Shown here in pieces: positions 9,225 through 20,302 of a stretch of DNA of 64,000 nucleotides. Position 1 is the first letter of the stretch, and each line of letters opens with the position of its first letter. The stretch covers positions 1 to 64,000 of the forward strand of contig MJAN01000004.1 of assembly GCA_001875255.1 (NCBI GenBank), written 5' to 3'. The DNA is from Candidatus Sabulitectum silens. Lineage in GTDB: Bacteria; Fermentibacterota; Fermentibacteria; Fermentibacterales; JCC-6. The notes beneath the pieces were generated by a model. The model was not told the DNA's origin. It was given only the letters and a program-made list of their open reading frames with translations, and searched no databases. The translations under genes were made by a program, and so were the position numbers.

Positions 9225-10557
9225 ATGACAGCGTTTCTTATGGCCCTGCTGCTTCAGCTTGCGCCTCCGGACCTTCCGGGTTCATGGGAACTCGGGGCCT
9301 ATGCCTATGACATGGATACAGGGGAGGTGCTGCTTGACATCAACTCAGATGTCCCCTTCCGTCCAGCAAGCACGGTGAAGGTTCTCACCACCCTGGCGGC
9401 CCTTGAATACCTGGGGCCGGAGTATGTATACCACACCTCAATTATGGCGGACACAACGGGTAGGAACCTCATTCTTCGCGGCGCCGGAGCACCACTGCTG
9501 TCGGCGGAGGACGTGGCCAGGACCGCCATGGAAACCGCGGCGCTTCTCCCTGAGAACTCCTCCTGGAACCTCTACCTGGACATCGGCGCCTTCATGGGAG
9601 AAAGCCACCTTCCAGGATGGGACCAGAGCGACTGGAACAGAACCTACTGCCCGCCTGTAGAGCCACTTTGCATCGGTGACAACGTGATCCAGATCGTGGT
9701 GTCCGCCAAAGGCTCAGGGCTCAGGGTCTTCACCTATCCCCCCTCCCTTCACTTGTGATGAACTCATCGGGGCTGACCACTGGAAACAGCACTTCCATCA
9801 CCGCCACCGGGGGCGACTGGGAAACCGGAGTCCCGGAGATAACCCTTTCGGGAACAATTGAGAGGGTACCCGGGAGATTTTGTACAAGCCCTTTGCCGGC
9901 GCTCCGCTGGAACTTGCCCTGGTCCTTCAGGCGGAGCTTGCCCGACACGGGCTTGATGTGACCTACAGAGGTTTGTACCCCGTCAACCGCCAGGATCCTC
10001 CCTGCATGGTTGCTTCGGTGATGTATTCCGATCCCCTGTGGATCATACTGGCCTCAATGAACAAATGGAGCAGGAACATGGTGGCGGAGCAGATACTCTG
10101 GACCATCGCCCTGGAGGCGGCTGGAAGCCCCGGTTCCACCAGAGCGGGCTGCGATGTTTCAGGAGCGCTGCTGGAAAGCATCTGCCCCGGGCAGACCGGA
10201 TGGCAGCTGGCGGATGGCTCCGGGCTTTCAAGGCATAACCTTCTCACGGCCAGTCAACTGGCCACTGCCTTCCATGCCGGGGCTTCATCCCTGGAATACG
10301 GCCCGGAATTCATGGCGGGGTTCCCGGTCAACGGAGTGGACGGAACACTGCGCACCAGGATGACAGGTATCCCGGAGGGTGCCTTCAGGGGAAAAACAGG
10401 CTCGCTGAACGACACCTGCACCATTACCGGAATACTGACTGCAGCAAGTGGAAGACCGGTGGCCCTTACCCTTTTCCTTCAGATACCCAGGGGACACCTG
10501 TGGAGGGCGAGATCCTGGCAGGATGCCTTCATAGAGGACCTTTACGGAACCCTTTAG
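9225..10557 (+). CDS. dacB: D-alanyl-D-alanine carboxypeptidase/endopeptidase, PBP4 family, frameshifted
   Basis: Periplasmic peptidoglycan hydrolase of the PBP4 (S13) family, about 444 residues. A short signal sequence is followed by the SxxK motif in RPASTVKVL (Ser49, Lys52), the SxN motif in [10 protein letters not shown] and the KTG motif in [10 protein letters not shown]. The gene is broken into three pieces by two indels: a missing base in the six-C run 9738-9743 (giving [12 protein letters not shown]) and one in the four-T run 9878-9881 (giving [11 protein letters not shown]). The start ATG follows AGGAAGGA. Its stop overlaps the efp stop on the other strand. Confidence 0.9.
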
Positions 10558-11116
10558 CCCTTTGCCCGTTCCATGTACTCTCCGGTCCTGGTATCTATTC
10601 TGATCCTTTCACCCTCTTTTACGAAAAGGGGCACCTGAACCACAAAGCCGGTTTCCAGTGTGGCCGGTTTCGTACCGCCGGTGGCGGTGTCACCCTTAAG
10701 CCCGGGATCGGATTTCGTGATGAGCAGCTCGACGAAATTGGGGGCTCCACCATTATCGGCTTGTCTCCAACGAAGAGCACGTCCACATCGGATCCGTCGG
10801 TGAGATAATTGACGGCATCGCCTATGAGCTCGGTGGATAGGTCGATCTGTTCGAATGAGTCGGGATCCATCACCGTGTACATGTCATCGGTGTGGTAAAG
10901 AAGCTGAAAGACCCGTCTTTCAAGGCGGATATCCTGAACCTTCTCGCCGGCGCGCCAGGTCTTCTCAAGAACTTTTCCCTGAAGAACATCCTTGAGCTTC
11001 GACCGGACGAAGGCAGCGCCCTTGCCGGGATTTACGTGCTGAAACTCAAGTATCGAATAGTACCTGCCGTCGATGTCGAGAACCATTCCTCTTCTGAAGT
11101 CGTTTGTCGAAGCCAA
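10554..11116 (-). CDS. efp: Translation elongation factor P, frameshifted
   Basis: EF-P rescues ribosomes stalled at proline runs. The corrected length is 187 residues, normal for the family. The N-terminal KOW-like domain carries the modification loop NPGKGAAF with Lys32, a lysine as in EF-P forms modified by EpmA-type or other lysine-targeting enzymes. The frame is lost at the five-G (plus strand) run 10740-10744. Adding one base gives [20 protein letters not shown] and the normal OB domains, ending YMERAKG at TAA 10556-10554. The start ATG at 11116 lies 7 bases after the aroQ stop. Confidence 0.93.
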
Positions 11117-11122
11117 TGTGAA

Positions 11123-11560
11123 CTACCTCCGCAGAATTTCCCTGATTATGTCGATTGCTGAAATGTATCCCTGAATACCGGCGCCGGATATAACGGCATC
11201 GGCTCCCTGGGCGGTAAGCATACGATGCCGGTAGGGTTCCCTTCTGTGTATCGGTGAAATGTGAACCTCCACAACCGGACCATGAAACCCTCGCATGGCG
11301 TCAAGGAGGGCAACTGAAGTATGGGAAAAACCTCCGGGATTGATCACCAGTCCGCTGCTGCCGGTTGAGGCGGCGTTAACCGCACCTACCATACCCCCCA
11401 GGAGATCATACTGCTGGAAGGTAACGGCTAAGTCCCAGAGGCTGGCATGGGAACGGATCCTGCTTTCCAGTTCCTCCGGTGTTTCCCCTCCGTACACCTC
11501 AGGCTCCCGTTTGCCCAGCATGCCGAGGTTGGGTCCGTTGATCACCGCGATGGTCGTCAT
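11123..11560 (-). CDS. aroQ: Type II 3-dehydroquinate dehydratase
   Basis: Shikimate pathway enzyme converting 3-dehydroquinate to 3-dehydroshikimate; it forms dodecamers. At 145 residues it has NGPNLGMLGKREPEVYG (catalytic Tyr23, Arg18), INPGGFSHTSVAL (substrate loop with Asn and His) and VEVHISPIHRREPYRH (catalytic His). The usual Asn of GPNLN is Gly here. I chose ATG at 11560 because it forms an ATGA overlap with the corrected stop of the upstream TPR gene and because the family begins there; an upstream start at 11593 is possible. It is co-transcribed with efp. Confidence 0.92.
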   Translation of the reverse strand: MTTIAVINGPNLGMLGKREPEVYGGETPEELESRIRSHASLWDLAVTFQQYDLLGGMVGAVNAASTGSSGLVINPGGFSHTSVALLDAMRGFHGPVVEVHISPIHRREPYRHRMLTAQGADAVISGAGIQGYISAIDIIREILRR

Positions 11561-12221
11561 TTGTCGTATGTGGAAAGCCCCAGTTCTTCGCATTCCTCCG
11601 GGGTAAAAAGATCATAAAGGCTTCTGGGAGCCCTCTCCCCCCCTCGGGCCTTTCCACGGATGGGTTTTCCCCGGAAGCCGCAGGGATTTCCCCTGTGTTT
11701 TCCTTCCCCGGAGAGCCGCCTGTTTTCTGGGCGGCGAGTATGGAGGCCATCCTGCCGGTTTCCGGGTATTTCACGTCCTGTCCGGTGAGGCGGGCATCCC
11801 TGAGGCCCTCCTCTTTCTTCTTCCTGGCCTTTTCAAGAATTGCCTCTATCTCCGGGTCACCGGGATACTCAAAGAGGTACTCCTCGAACAGCTCAATGGA
11901 GCGATCCCAGTTTCCCTTCTCAAAATGGAGTTCTCCAAGGCTTTTGATCGCTATAAGGTTCAGGGGATCGATGGAGATGACCTTCTCGAACACAGCTGTT
12001 GCCTCTTCGGTGAGGTCATTGTCCAGGGCGCACCGCCCGAAGATGACATTTACCGATATGTTGTCGGGCCAGTCGGCCAGACCCTTTCGTGCGACATCCA
12101 GGGCCTCGCTGTTCCTTTCGATCCTGCGGAGTTTGCCCGCAAGCCGGACACAGATGGCGGGGGAAGGGTTTGAGAGCCAGATCTGATACAGCTCCTGAAT
12201 TTCGTTTTCGCCGTTGGGCAT
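11557..12221 (-). CDS. TPR-repeat protein, frameshifted near its end
   Basis: About 221 residues with three or four tetratricopeptide repeats in residues 10-135 (for example ALDVARKGLADWPDN and ELFEEYLFEYPGDP), then a charged linker. The last 30 residues are out of frame after a seven-C run at 11637-11643. The corrected end reads SLYDLFTPEECEELGLSTYD and stops at 11557, overlapping the aroQ start. There is no signal peptide, so it is probably a cytoplasmic scaffold. Its partner is unknown. Confidence 0.75.
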
Positions 12222-12223
12222 TG

Positions 12224-13178
12224 TTACTCCTTGTGGAACGTATTCATTATTATCCAGCCCTCGCGGAGGTAGGGTTCCTTGGCATGGCCGGGATTATACA
12301 CCTCCATATCCAGAATATACCACTCTGTGCCCCCATCAAGAACCCTTGTTGTGAAGGACCCGCATTCAGGTACTCGGGATTCCTCCATACACCGGTGAGC
12401 TGAATGCCGTTCAGCCCTGATGAAGCAATTGGTTCAGAGGTTGTCCTGGCCCTGTCCACGGAGTCTTCCCTGGCGTCGTAAAAGAAGTTCCTGGCCATGG
12501 CCTCCCTTGCCAGCATTGCCCTCTCCGGTGTGAGTTCACCCCCGGAGGATATGATGGCTATACTGAGGAGAAGCATTGAATTGTCGTCGGGCTGGCGCTG
12601 GTACTGGATGAAGCCGTCGGCGGGCATCCACTTCCTTGTGGCATAGGACTTCGGCACATCCATGGTGAAACCCAGGGATGAAAGGCTGTCGATCCTCTCC
12701 GGTGATGACATGGAAGTGCTAACGAAACTTCTGTAAATATAGGCCCTCATCTGGTCGTTGCAGGCTTCAAGGAGAGCGTCCTGCAGCCCGGTGGGCAGCG
12801 TGGGGTCCGCCGGGGGGACGGTTGCGGCAATGACGGTCTGGTTGTTAGCCCATATATCCCTACCCTGCAGGATTCCCGAATCCGTTTCCCGGAGCCCCCC
12901 GGGAAATTCGTCGGCGTCCCCGGGGGAAAGCAGCATGAGAATGATCCGCCTTTCCCTCAGTGTACCGGTGAACTCAGGAAGGCTTGCGTAGGAAAAGCTG
13001 AAAACATTCTCGGGGTCCACGGTTTCCACAACTATCTGGATATCTTCCAGACCTCCGCTGTCGATGAACTCGGTAATGTCTTCGCTGTAAACGATCAGAA
13101 CCCCGTTAAGGGGCCTATGGAATCCTGTTTGCACGAGGAGATCAGGAGCAGTGGCAGAAGCAGGGCCAGCCGTTTCAC
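12224..13178 (-). CDS. DUF4837-like lipoprotein, frameshifted
   Basis: Lipoprotein of about 317 residues resembling the DUF4837 family of FCB-group bacteria. The signal peptide appears only in another frame: GTG at 13178, LALLLPLLLISSC, then QDSIGPL. A one-base shift at GGCCCC near 13115 joins it to NGVLIVYSEDITEF and the body. A second shift near 12365 restores the C-terminal TEWYILDMEVYNPGHAKEPY, ending at TAA 12226-12224. The gene starts inside the stop of the DUF948 gene (GTGA overlap) and ends 3 bases before the TPR gene. Its function is unknown. Confidence 0.7.
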
Positions 13179-13528
13179 TTCTTCCTCCGGTGGAAGAGGG
13201 GTTTTACCAGCCTGAAAATGCCAATGGCGGCGGGCAGGTATCCCACCACTCCCCGCAGGGCATCCGGCGCCGGTCCTCCGTTGACCCTTTTTGCAAGATA
13301 CCTGACCTCGGCGGCGGTCTGGCCCACCTCCTGGCCTGTTTTTTCAACCTCGTGCAGGGTATCGGACAGGGCCGGGGAAAGTTCGGCGAGATCGTTCTGT
13401 ACCCTTGTCAGAGTAGCTTCCAGGGTATCAAGGGTCTTCCTGAACCTTATCATTGCGATCACCATGAGACCGATCGCCCCCCAGAAACTAATGAGCCCCA
13501 CCAGCAGAATTATGGATGTTGCGTTCAT
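13175..13528 (-). CDS. DUF948-family membrane protein
   Basis: A 117-residue protein with an N-terminal transmembrane helix (IILLVGLISFWGAIGLMVI). Heptad-rich helices follow (LEATLTRVQNDLAELSPALSDTLHEVEKTG), as in the DUF948 family of general-stress-type envelope proteins. The C-terminus is basic (FHRRKK). No enzymatic role is known. It is intact and translationally coupled to the downstream DUF4837 gene. Confidence 0.75.
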   Translation of the reverse strand: MNATSIILLVGLISFWGAIGLMVIAMIRFRKTLDTLEATLTRVQNDLAELSPALSDTLHEVEKTGQEVGQTAAEVRYLAKRVNGGPAPDALRGVVGYLPAAIGIFRLVKPLFHRRKK

Positions 13529-13550
13529 AGCTGCAAGTTCCCTTCGTGTA

Positions 13551-15518
13551 TCATCTTCTCAGAATAACTATCTCAACCCTTCTGTTCAGAGCCTTTCCGG
13601 CTTCGTCGAGGTTGGCCGCCGCAGGCCGTCTTTCACCGAACCAGATGGGTTCTATCTCAACATCGTAACCTTCCAGCTGTGTTTCCAGGTATCGGGCCAC
13701 CGCAAGGGCCCGGCCACTGGAAAGGCCGTCGTTGTAACTGAATGTGCCGTCGCTGGAGGCGTGCCCCTCAACGGAAACGAAGACGCCTGGATTGTTCCTG
13801 AGGGTCTGTACTATTCTGTCGAGATCGGGGTACTGGTCTTCCCTTATGGACTCGCTGGCATTGTCGAAATAGATGGTGGACATGGTGAGGCCCTCGCGCT
13901 CCCTGGCCACTATCATGAACTGGAAGAGGCTGACGGGGTCGGTTTCGTAGTAGAGGTACTCGAGGTCTTCATCGATCTGCCTGCAGTCCACATCCAGGGG
14001 TATTCCACCCCTGACCCGTGTGAGGCCTATGGAGGAGGGATCGATGCGGTTACGGTCCATCCACACCTTGCTCACCCTGAAACTCAGGCTGGCCTCGATG
14101 ATATCCACGCTGTCAACCTGATCGTAAACCAGCTCAGGCTCCACCATAACAAGCTCGGCCCGTCTGGATGAGATTATGAGATCATCGATCCTGTCCAGGG
14201 ACGATTCAAAGTAGTAATAGCCCTCGTCCTCGTCCACCAGGGCCGACGGCATCCTTTCAAGGGTGTTGTCTTCGTTCACTCGGTAGAGCCTGAGGAGCCT
14301 CAGCTCAACATTGTTCTGTTCGAACCAGTACCGAGGAACTCGAAAAGCGGCGCTGAGATCCCTTATGTCCTCTTCGTTGAAGGTGGCCCTGGATGGGAAG
14401 TAGGCGTAGAGGATCTGGCCGTCGTCCAGCTTCAGGGTGCTGTTCAGGGGGATCTGGTCGAACTGGGCGATGACCAGTGAGTCGCCCTGGACATCTCTGT
14501 TTGCCCAGAGACTGACCTCGGTGAGGTCGGTGCCGGTTTCCCAGGTCCTTCTGTCCACCAGGGGGGGAAGGGGCACCCGGGGTTCGCTTTCCAGCCACTG
14601 GGTTCCACCGAACCTGAAGGTCAGTCCTCCCCGGTGTCTTCCCCAGGTTGACTGCAGTTCGCCCATTGGAAGGGCAAAGCCATAGTCGAAGGAGATGGGA
14701 ACGGCACCATCGTGACGGGCGGAAATACCAGCGGTGAGTTCCGATGAGGCACCCAGGGCCCTGGTACGGAAACCCGCCCTGAGACCCCAGTTGGATTGCC
14801 GTCCTATCCATTTTTCAAGGCCCAGGGCAATGTCGATGTCTTTCTTGCCGTCGATGTCCTCCATTGACCAGTCCGCCTGGATCACCGGTGTAATGAACCT
14901 GGGGTAGAAGGCGAAACCAGGGAGATCTCCATGGGATCGGGTCTTCCTCTCCTATGCCCATGTCCGGTCTGAGGATGTTCCTGGCCACACCGGCGAAGGT
15001 TACCCTTCTGCCCAGTTCCGCCTGAAACCGGCATCCAGGGATATTCCCTTTGCCCTGAGGCCACCGGCGAAGAGAGGGTCGTAGGAGGTGAACTCGTTAT
15101 CCACATAGTCGCGGAAGGCATATCCGCCGGTGAACCCGAAGGATACCGGGAAGATACCCGGCCGGAAGGCCAGTGAGATGAGCCCCTCTCCCTGGGTATA
15201 CTGATCGGAGGCACTCAGGAACTCGGCCCCGAGGCCAAAGGCAGCGAACCTCGTGATCGGCTGAACATAGCCAAGCGCGGCGAAGCCGATGGAGTTAAGG
15301 TCGAGATTGGGATAGAGGCTGGTGTACTCGGTACCCAGCATTATCCTCTGTGAGCGGAGCAGCCCCGCGGGGTTCCACCAGCAGGCCCAGGCGTCGTCGG
15401 CCAGGGGCACGAAGGCACCGGCCATCCCCATTGCCCTGGCACCGGGGTTGAGCACATCGGCGCCGGTAACCCCGTGGAAGAGAAAAAGGACTGTCAGAAG
15501 GATTATCTTGCGACGCAT
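13551..15518 (-). CDS. PorV-like outer membrane barrel fused to OmpA domain, frameshifted
   Basis: About 655 residues after correction. It has a signal peptide, then the PorV/UPF0164-type opening (NPGARAMGMAGAFVPLADDA and CWWNPAGL), a beta-barrel to about residue 310, and a beta-rich middle part with Leu-rich charged segments. It ends in an OmpA-like peptidoglycan-binding domain (VEGHASSDGTFSYNDGLS, NRRVEIVI). Two indels break it: one near 15005 (giving AELGRRVTFAGVARN) and one near 14930 (giving GDLPGFAFYPRFITPV). It probably sits in the outer membrane and grips the cell wall. PorV relatives shuttle T9SS substrates, which fits the T9SS-type protein elsewhere, but that role is not shown. Confidence 0.78.
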
Positions 15519-18500
15519 ACTGTACCCGTCACCTCCCCGGATTGAGCGGCTGCATGAAACAGATACACTCCGGAACGAACCGGCTGGCCGGCGTTGTCCT
15601 TCCCGTCCCAGACAGGTTCAGCGGTGGTGATGTTCCTGACCGGGATGCCCTCGATGTTGTATATGACAAGGTCTATGACGCCACCGCCTGCGGAGGGCCA
15701 GACGAAGGTTGCGGTGTCGTTGATGCCGTCGTTGTTCGGCGTGAAGGGTGTGGGGATAACGGTCATCCCCGGGGAAAAATCCCTTACCAGGCCGATATCG
15801 AACTCGGTGTAGACATCCTCTTCAATGAAGACCGTGTCGGAAAAGACCAGATAGGGGTCCTGGTCCACCTGAAGGGGAACCGGCCCCACGGGTACCTCCG
15901 GGAAGTAATAGTATCCGGTGTTGTCGGACACCGTTGTAACCCCCAGACCGAAGATGGATACGGTCATGTCCGGCAGATCGCGCCCTGTGTAGACATCGGT
16001 AACGATTCCCCCAGGGAGCCCGTCGGGCCCTGGGCGGTGGCTGAGGCCATGTTGCTGTAGGGGCTTTCCCCGTTGGGATTGGCGTAAACGCAGGTTGCCC
16101 AGTAGTAGTACCCCACTCCGTTCACCACGTTGCTGTCGGCCCATGAAAGGGTGTCGGTCCCAACCTCTACTATATGTTCCGGTTCAGGGCCCAGTGGGCT
16201 GATGGACCTGTAGATCCTGTATGCGGAGAGGCCTCTGCCGTCGGTTGCCGCCTCGGGGGGCGACCATGACAGAGGTATGAAGCCGTCGTTCCCGCTCTCG
16301 GCCACCAGATTCAAAGGAGGAGCGAACTCTCCGGAAACATCGAAGGGTCCATAAACGGAAACATTGTTTGCCTCATTGTCCTCGATCACCGTTGAATCGG
16401 GGTCAATGAAGGCCACGAGGTGCCTGCTGCCCAGGTCGAAGTAGTTGAATCGGTAGCTTCCCTTGAAGGCCTCTGTTTCACCGCTTTCAAGGCCGGGCAC
16501 GTCGAAGATCAAAATCGGCTCTTCAAGTGAATCGGGATCCTCGGTGAGGAAATAGGCAAGCTCCGTTGCCTGTGAAGGCCCTTCGCCGTCGTTGCTGACT
16601 ATTACGCTGAAACCCACGTTCTGCCCCACAGCGAAGGGAGGGGGAATGTCAGGCTGGGCAATGGAAACGGTGAGATCGGGATAGGCGAGAACGATGGTGA
16701 ACTGGCTTTCAGCGTTCTCGAGCCCTCTGTTCGCCCCTCCGGAAACCACATCGACAATGTGGGTGCCGGGCTGGTCGGGGCACTGAAGTGTGAACTCCGC
16801 CGAAGCGCTGGCGTTCTTGTATACAAGGTTTCCCAGGAAGGCGGGAATGTTCACGTTGCCGGTGAAGGAATCGGGAGGGTCGAGAAGGACCCAGGCCCCA
16901 ACCGCTATGTAGCCGCCGCTGTTGGAAACGGTTACGGGAATCGTGAGTTCGCCGCCGGGAGGGGCGTATATGGTGGTATCGGTGGGGAAGGTAATGGAAA
17001 GCTGCGGATCCCGGGCGAACCTGTAGGCCGCCAGGGAAAACTGCTCTTCTTCTGCGGGGTTGCCCGGGTCGGCCCATGACTGGGGGGTGACCCTTACAAT
17101 CCAGGCACCCGGCTCGGGGGACTCGACCACGACCCTTTCAACCGGGCTCTCGGCGGTTACCCCCGCTGGAAGCTGGTAGCTGTACTCGGTGCTGGAGGGT
17201 GAGATGAGGACCATGTCGAGATCCACCTGGAGGTCAGGGGAAAGGGAGGGAACATCGGAATAGCCCATGGCTACTGAGATCCAGCTTGTGTAGGCGGGTA
17301 CATACATCACCCATTCCTTGGAACCCTGCCCCTCGGTGATGATTGAGTTGATCCAGAGCATCCGGTCCACCTCTTCGGAAAAATAGGTTCCCGGAAGGTG
17401 ATAGCCGTCGAGAAGACCGAAACCATGGGATGCGTCGGCATAACCGGTTTCCGGGGTGCCGCTGGAGCCCTTCAGGGGAATGGCGCATGCCGCCATGAGG
17501 GCAAGGGCGTCTTCCGGATGAAAGAGGGTCGAATACTTCTCCTGACATATAGCCATGGCGGAGGAAACGAAGGCCGCCGCCATGCTTGTTCCGGCATATC
17601 TGGTGTATGAATCCTCCCCCGGCCAGCGATCTTCAGGATCATCGAGCCAGCCGCCTCCGTAAAAGGCATTGGTGGTTGCCACGCCGTTCTGCATGGTGGA
17701 CTGAAAGAAATCCCCCCCGGGAGCCAGTATCTCAGGTTTCATCCTGCCGTTCTCGGTGGGACCGCGGCCGCTGTAGGAGGCAAGGGTAACATTGCTGCCG
17801 TTTTCCGGAATGAAGGTTACCGCACCGACGGTGATGGCGTTCCTGGCGGTTCCCGGTGTAGGGATCGCCCCCGGGGCTGGGTCGTTGCCGGAGCTGAAAA
17901 CGGCTATGCCGCCGTCGGCCACGTACTGGTCAACCACCTGGCAGTAGGCGTTGTAGGAGGTGGTGCCGTCGAATCCCCAGGAATTGTTCACTATCATGCA
18001 CTGACTGGAAACGAACTCCGCGAAAAATCCCGCCAGCTGGGAAGGGGTCATGGAAGATGGCCGCTGGATCACATAGAGCTGGGCATCCGGGGTTCCGCCG
18101 CTTCCGTTGTGCTCGCACTGGAGGTCTATCTCTCCCCTGGAGGCAATAACGCCGCATACCGCGGTTCCGTGACCATCGGTATCCGGTGGCCCGGAGACGA
18201 TGGCAGACTGGAGATCGGGGTGTTCCGACCAGACGCCGGTGTCGAGAACCCCCACCCTAACCCCCAGACCGGTGTAGTAGGACCAGAGACCGGGGAACCC
18301 GGCCACTTCCCTGCTGTCGTCGGTCTGTGTGTCAAGGGCGTGGTTCACCCCCTCCATGCCGTTGTCGGGAAGGGCGATCAGGGCTCCGGAAAGAACCGGG
18401 GAGCCAACCCGCCACCAGTCACCATGCAGGTGAACCCCCGAAGGGGGATCGGTTCCAGGTGCCATTAGTACAAGCCAATGCCCGGAGGGGGATCCGGCTG

Positions 18501-18914
18501 CCCCCGGAGGCTCTGTTCCAGTCCCAGGGAGAAAGCCGGCGAATGAAACCGGAACCCCTGATGAGACCGGCGTCGAGGGGGCCGATCCTCACAGCCACGA
18601 AACCGTCATCCCGGGGGAGTAGCCCGCCGGCCAGAGACCTGCACGGAAAAGGACTTCGAGATCGGCGGGGGAAAGGGGTCTGTAAACCTCGGCAAGTATC
18701 AGTGAAACGTTATCGGGGAAAGAGGTTCCACCTGTAAAGGGCCGGAGCCTGTGCCTCCGGAGATGTAGTTACTTTCCATCTGAAGAAGTGTTTCCCGGCG
18801 CTGCCGGTCAGGCATGCTGCGAAGATCCTGGAGGGTCGTGTTGTTCGATGCTTCAACAACCGGGTAATCCGCCCCGCTTGCGAGCATTACCAGCAAAATG
18901 GCAATTACTGTCAT
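15503..18914 (-). CDS. Secreted subtilisin-like serine protease with C-terminal sorting domain, frameshifted
   Basis: About 1,137 residues. A signal peptide (VIAILLVMLASGA) and propeptide lie at 18914-18470 and are broken by about three indels. The S8 catalytic domain has Asp in VGVLDTGVWSEHPDL, His in DTDGHGTAVCGV, the oxyanion Asn in SSGNDPAPG and Ser in YAGTSMAAAF. It is followed by a P/proprotein-like beta domain, two CARDB-like domains, a fibronectin type III domain (about 690-790), a carboxypeptidase-regulatory-like domain and a C-terminal FlgD/gliding-associated domain (PFTPNNDGINDTATF). An indel near 16020 splits off the last 170 residues. The end overlaps the PorV-OmpA start by 16 bases. 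Likely an exported protease using a T9SS-type C-terminal signal. Confidence 0.85.
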
Positions 18915-18950
18915 ACAAACTCCGTGCGAAGGTTAATATCCTCTGTAGAG

Positions 18951-18977
18951 ATACTATCATCCCGGGCTCTTCGTCAA
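18951..18977 (-). promoter_or_regulatory. Possible promoter for the subtilase operon
   Basis: On the minus strand TTGACG (18977-18972) and TAGTAT (18956-18951) are separated by only 15 bases, which is short for sigma-70. They sit between the folD terminator and the subtilase start, where a promoter is expected. Confidence 0.35.
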
Positions 18978-18985
18978 CCGTTGAA

Positions 18986-19027
18986 CAAAAAATAACCGGA
19001 GCAATCAATGAGTGAATGCACCGGTAT
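18986..19027 (-). terminator. Rho-independent terminator after folD
   Basis: Read on the minus strand, AATACCGGTGC and GCTCCGGTTATT pair into a stem with one bulge and one mismatch around a loop of about 14 bases. It is followed directly by a run of six T. It lies just past the folD stop and ends the long housekeeping transcript. Confidence 0.6.
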
Positions 19028-19046
19028 TATCAGCCTGCTAAAATGG

Positions 19047-19889
19047 TTACCGCGACAGAAAATCTTTTCTGGCCTTGAGTGTGTTCTTCAACAGAAAGGC
19101 AATGGTCAGGGGGCCGACACCGCCGGGAACCGGGGTTATGGCAGAACAGCGTTCAAAAACACCGTGGTAGTCAACATCGCCGATGAGTTCACCACTGGAA
19201 TCTCTGTTAATGCCAACGTCTATTACCACAGCGCCGGGCTTAACCCAGTTCTCCCTGACGAACTCCGGTTTACCCACTGCGGCTACCAGTATGTCGGCGG
19301 CCCGGGCTTTTTCCGGCAGGTTCTCCGTTCTGCTGTGGGCCAGTGTCACCGTGCAGTTCTCCCTGAGGAGAAGGGCCGCCATGGGTTTGCCCACGATGTT
19401 GGACCTTCCCGCGATAAGGGCGTTCTTGCCCTGAAGGGGAATACCGTGGTGGTGCAGCAGACCGATTATTCCGCTGGGGGTGCAGGGGAAAAGGCCATCC
19501 TCTCCCCTCCAGAGTTTGCCAACGTTCACCGGATGGAAGCCGTCGACATCCTTTTCCGGAAGAACGGCGGAAGCCACCCTGGAAGGGGATATGTGCCGGG
19601 GCAGAGGGAGCTGAACGAGAATACCATGGACTTCCCGGCTGGAGTTGAGTTCATCGATAAGCCGAAGCACCTCGGCCTCGGGGTGTCTTCGGGCAGTTCG
19701 TGGACCGGCTGCTGATCCCGACCCTTTTGCAGGCGCGCTCCTTCGATGCCACATATACGCTGCTGGCGGGGTCGTTTCCCACCATTATCACAGCAAGCCC
19801 CGGGGGTGGGAGGGCAGTCGGGAGATGTGGTCCTTGATGTCTGCCCTTACCTTCTTCGCGTAGTCCTTCCCGGAGAGAACCAGGGTCAT
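19047..19889 (-). CDS. folD: Bifunctional methylenetetrahydrofolate dehydrogenase/cyclohydrolase, frameshifted
   Basis: One-carbon metabolism enzyme interconverting methylene-, methenyl- and formyl-tetrahydrofolate. The intact C-terminal two thirds carry [19 protein letters not shown], the NADP-binding [16 protein letters not shown] and [10 protein letters not shown]. The N-terminus is recovered from other frames: [18 protein letters not shown] from ATG 19889, [18 protein letters not shown] with the catalytic Tyr/Lys, then HELPEDTP. At least three indels lie between 19700 and 19815. The corrected length is 280 residues, normal for the family. The start is one base after the rplU stop. Formyl-THF supply fits with the pur genes upstream. 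Confidence 0.9.
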
Positions 19890-19890
19890 G

Positions 19891-20204
19891 TCAGCCCTTC
19901 GTGATCTTGTCGATCTCCACGAAGGTCTGGTCCTGTCTGTGACCGGTCTTCCTTTCGTAACCCTTACGCCTCTTGCGTTTGTAAACGGTTACCTTGGGCC
20001 CCCGGCCCTGGTGGAGGATCTTCGCGGATACCTTGATGCCGTCGATGAAGGGATGGCCCACCACCACTTTGTCGTCCTTGGCTACCAGCAGGACATCGTT
20101 GAAGGTATATGCAGATCCTGCTTCCCGGGAACACCGGGGACTAGAAGCTTCATGCCCGGCTCAACCTTGAACTGGATTCCGCCGGTCTTGATAATAGCGT
20201 ACAA
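19891..20204 (-). CDS. rplU: 50S ribosomal protein bL21, TTG start, frameshifted
   Basis: About 104 residues. It begins (M)YAIIKTGGIQFKVEPGMK from a TTG at 20204, six bases after a strong GGAGG, and continues after a one-base shift near 20130 as AYTFNDVLLVAKDDK and VTVYKRKRRKGYERKTGHRQ, the bL21 signature, ending at TGA 19893-19891. The GGKQY of most bL21 proteins is GGIQF here. The usual partner rpmA (bL27) does not follow; folD starts one base later. A sigma-70-type promoter lies just upstream. Confidence 0.9.
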
Positions 20205-20273
20205 AGGATACCTCCGTTTATTTCTAAATAGTACAGTTTTCCCAAGTTTCGAGCACTGGCTTAACAGCGCAAT

Positions 20274-20302
20274 TCTATACTACGTAACCCCCGTCAGGTC
20301 AA
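20274..20302 (-). promoter_or_regulatory. Promoter for rplU-folD
   Basis: On the minus strand TTGACC (20302-20297), 17 bases, then TATAGA (20279-20274). The -35 box overlaps the rng stop codon. A leader of about 65 bases precedes the rplU GGAGG, so rplU and folD can be transcribed apart from rng. Confidence 0.6.

Noticed and set aside
4385..18914. Gene decay into pseudogenes as the cause of the many broken genes
   Set aside because: Breaks are single-base, sit mainly in homopolymers and hit essential genes; repaired frames are full length with all catalytic residues.
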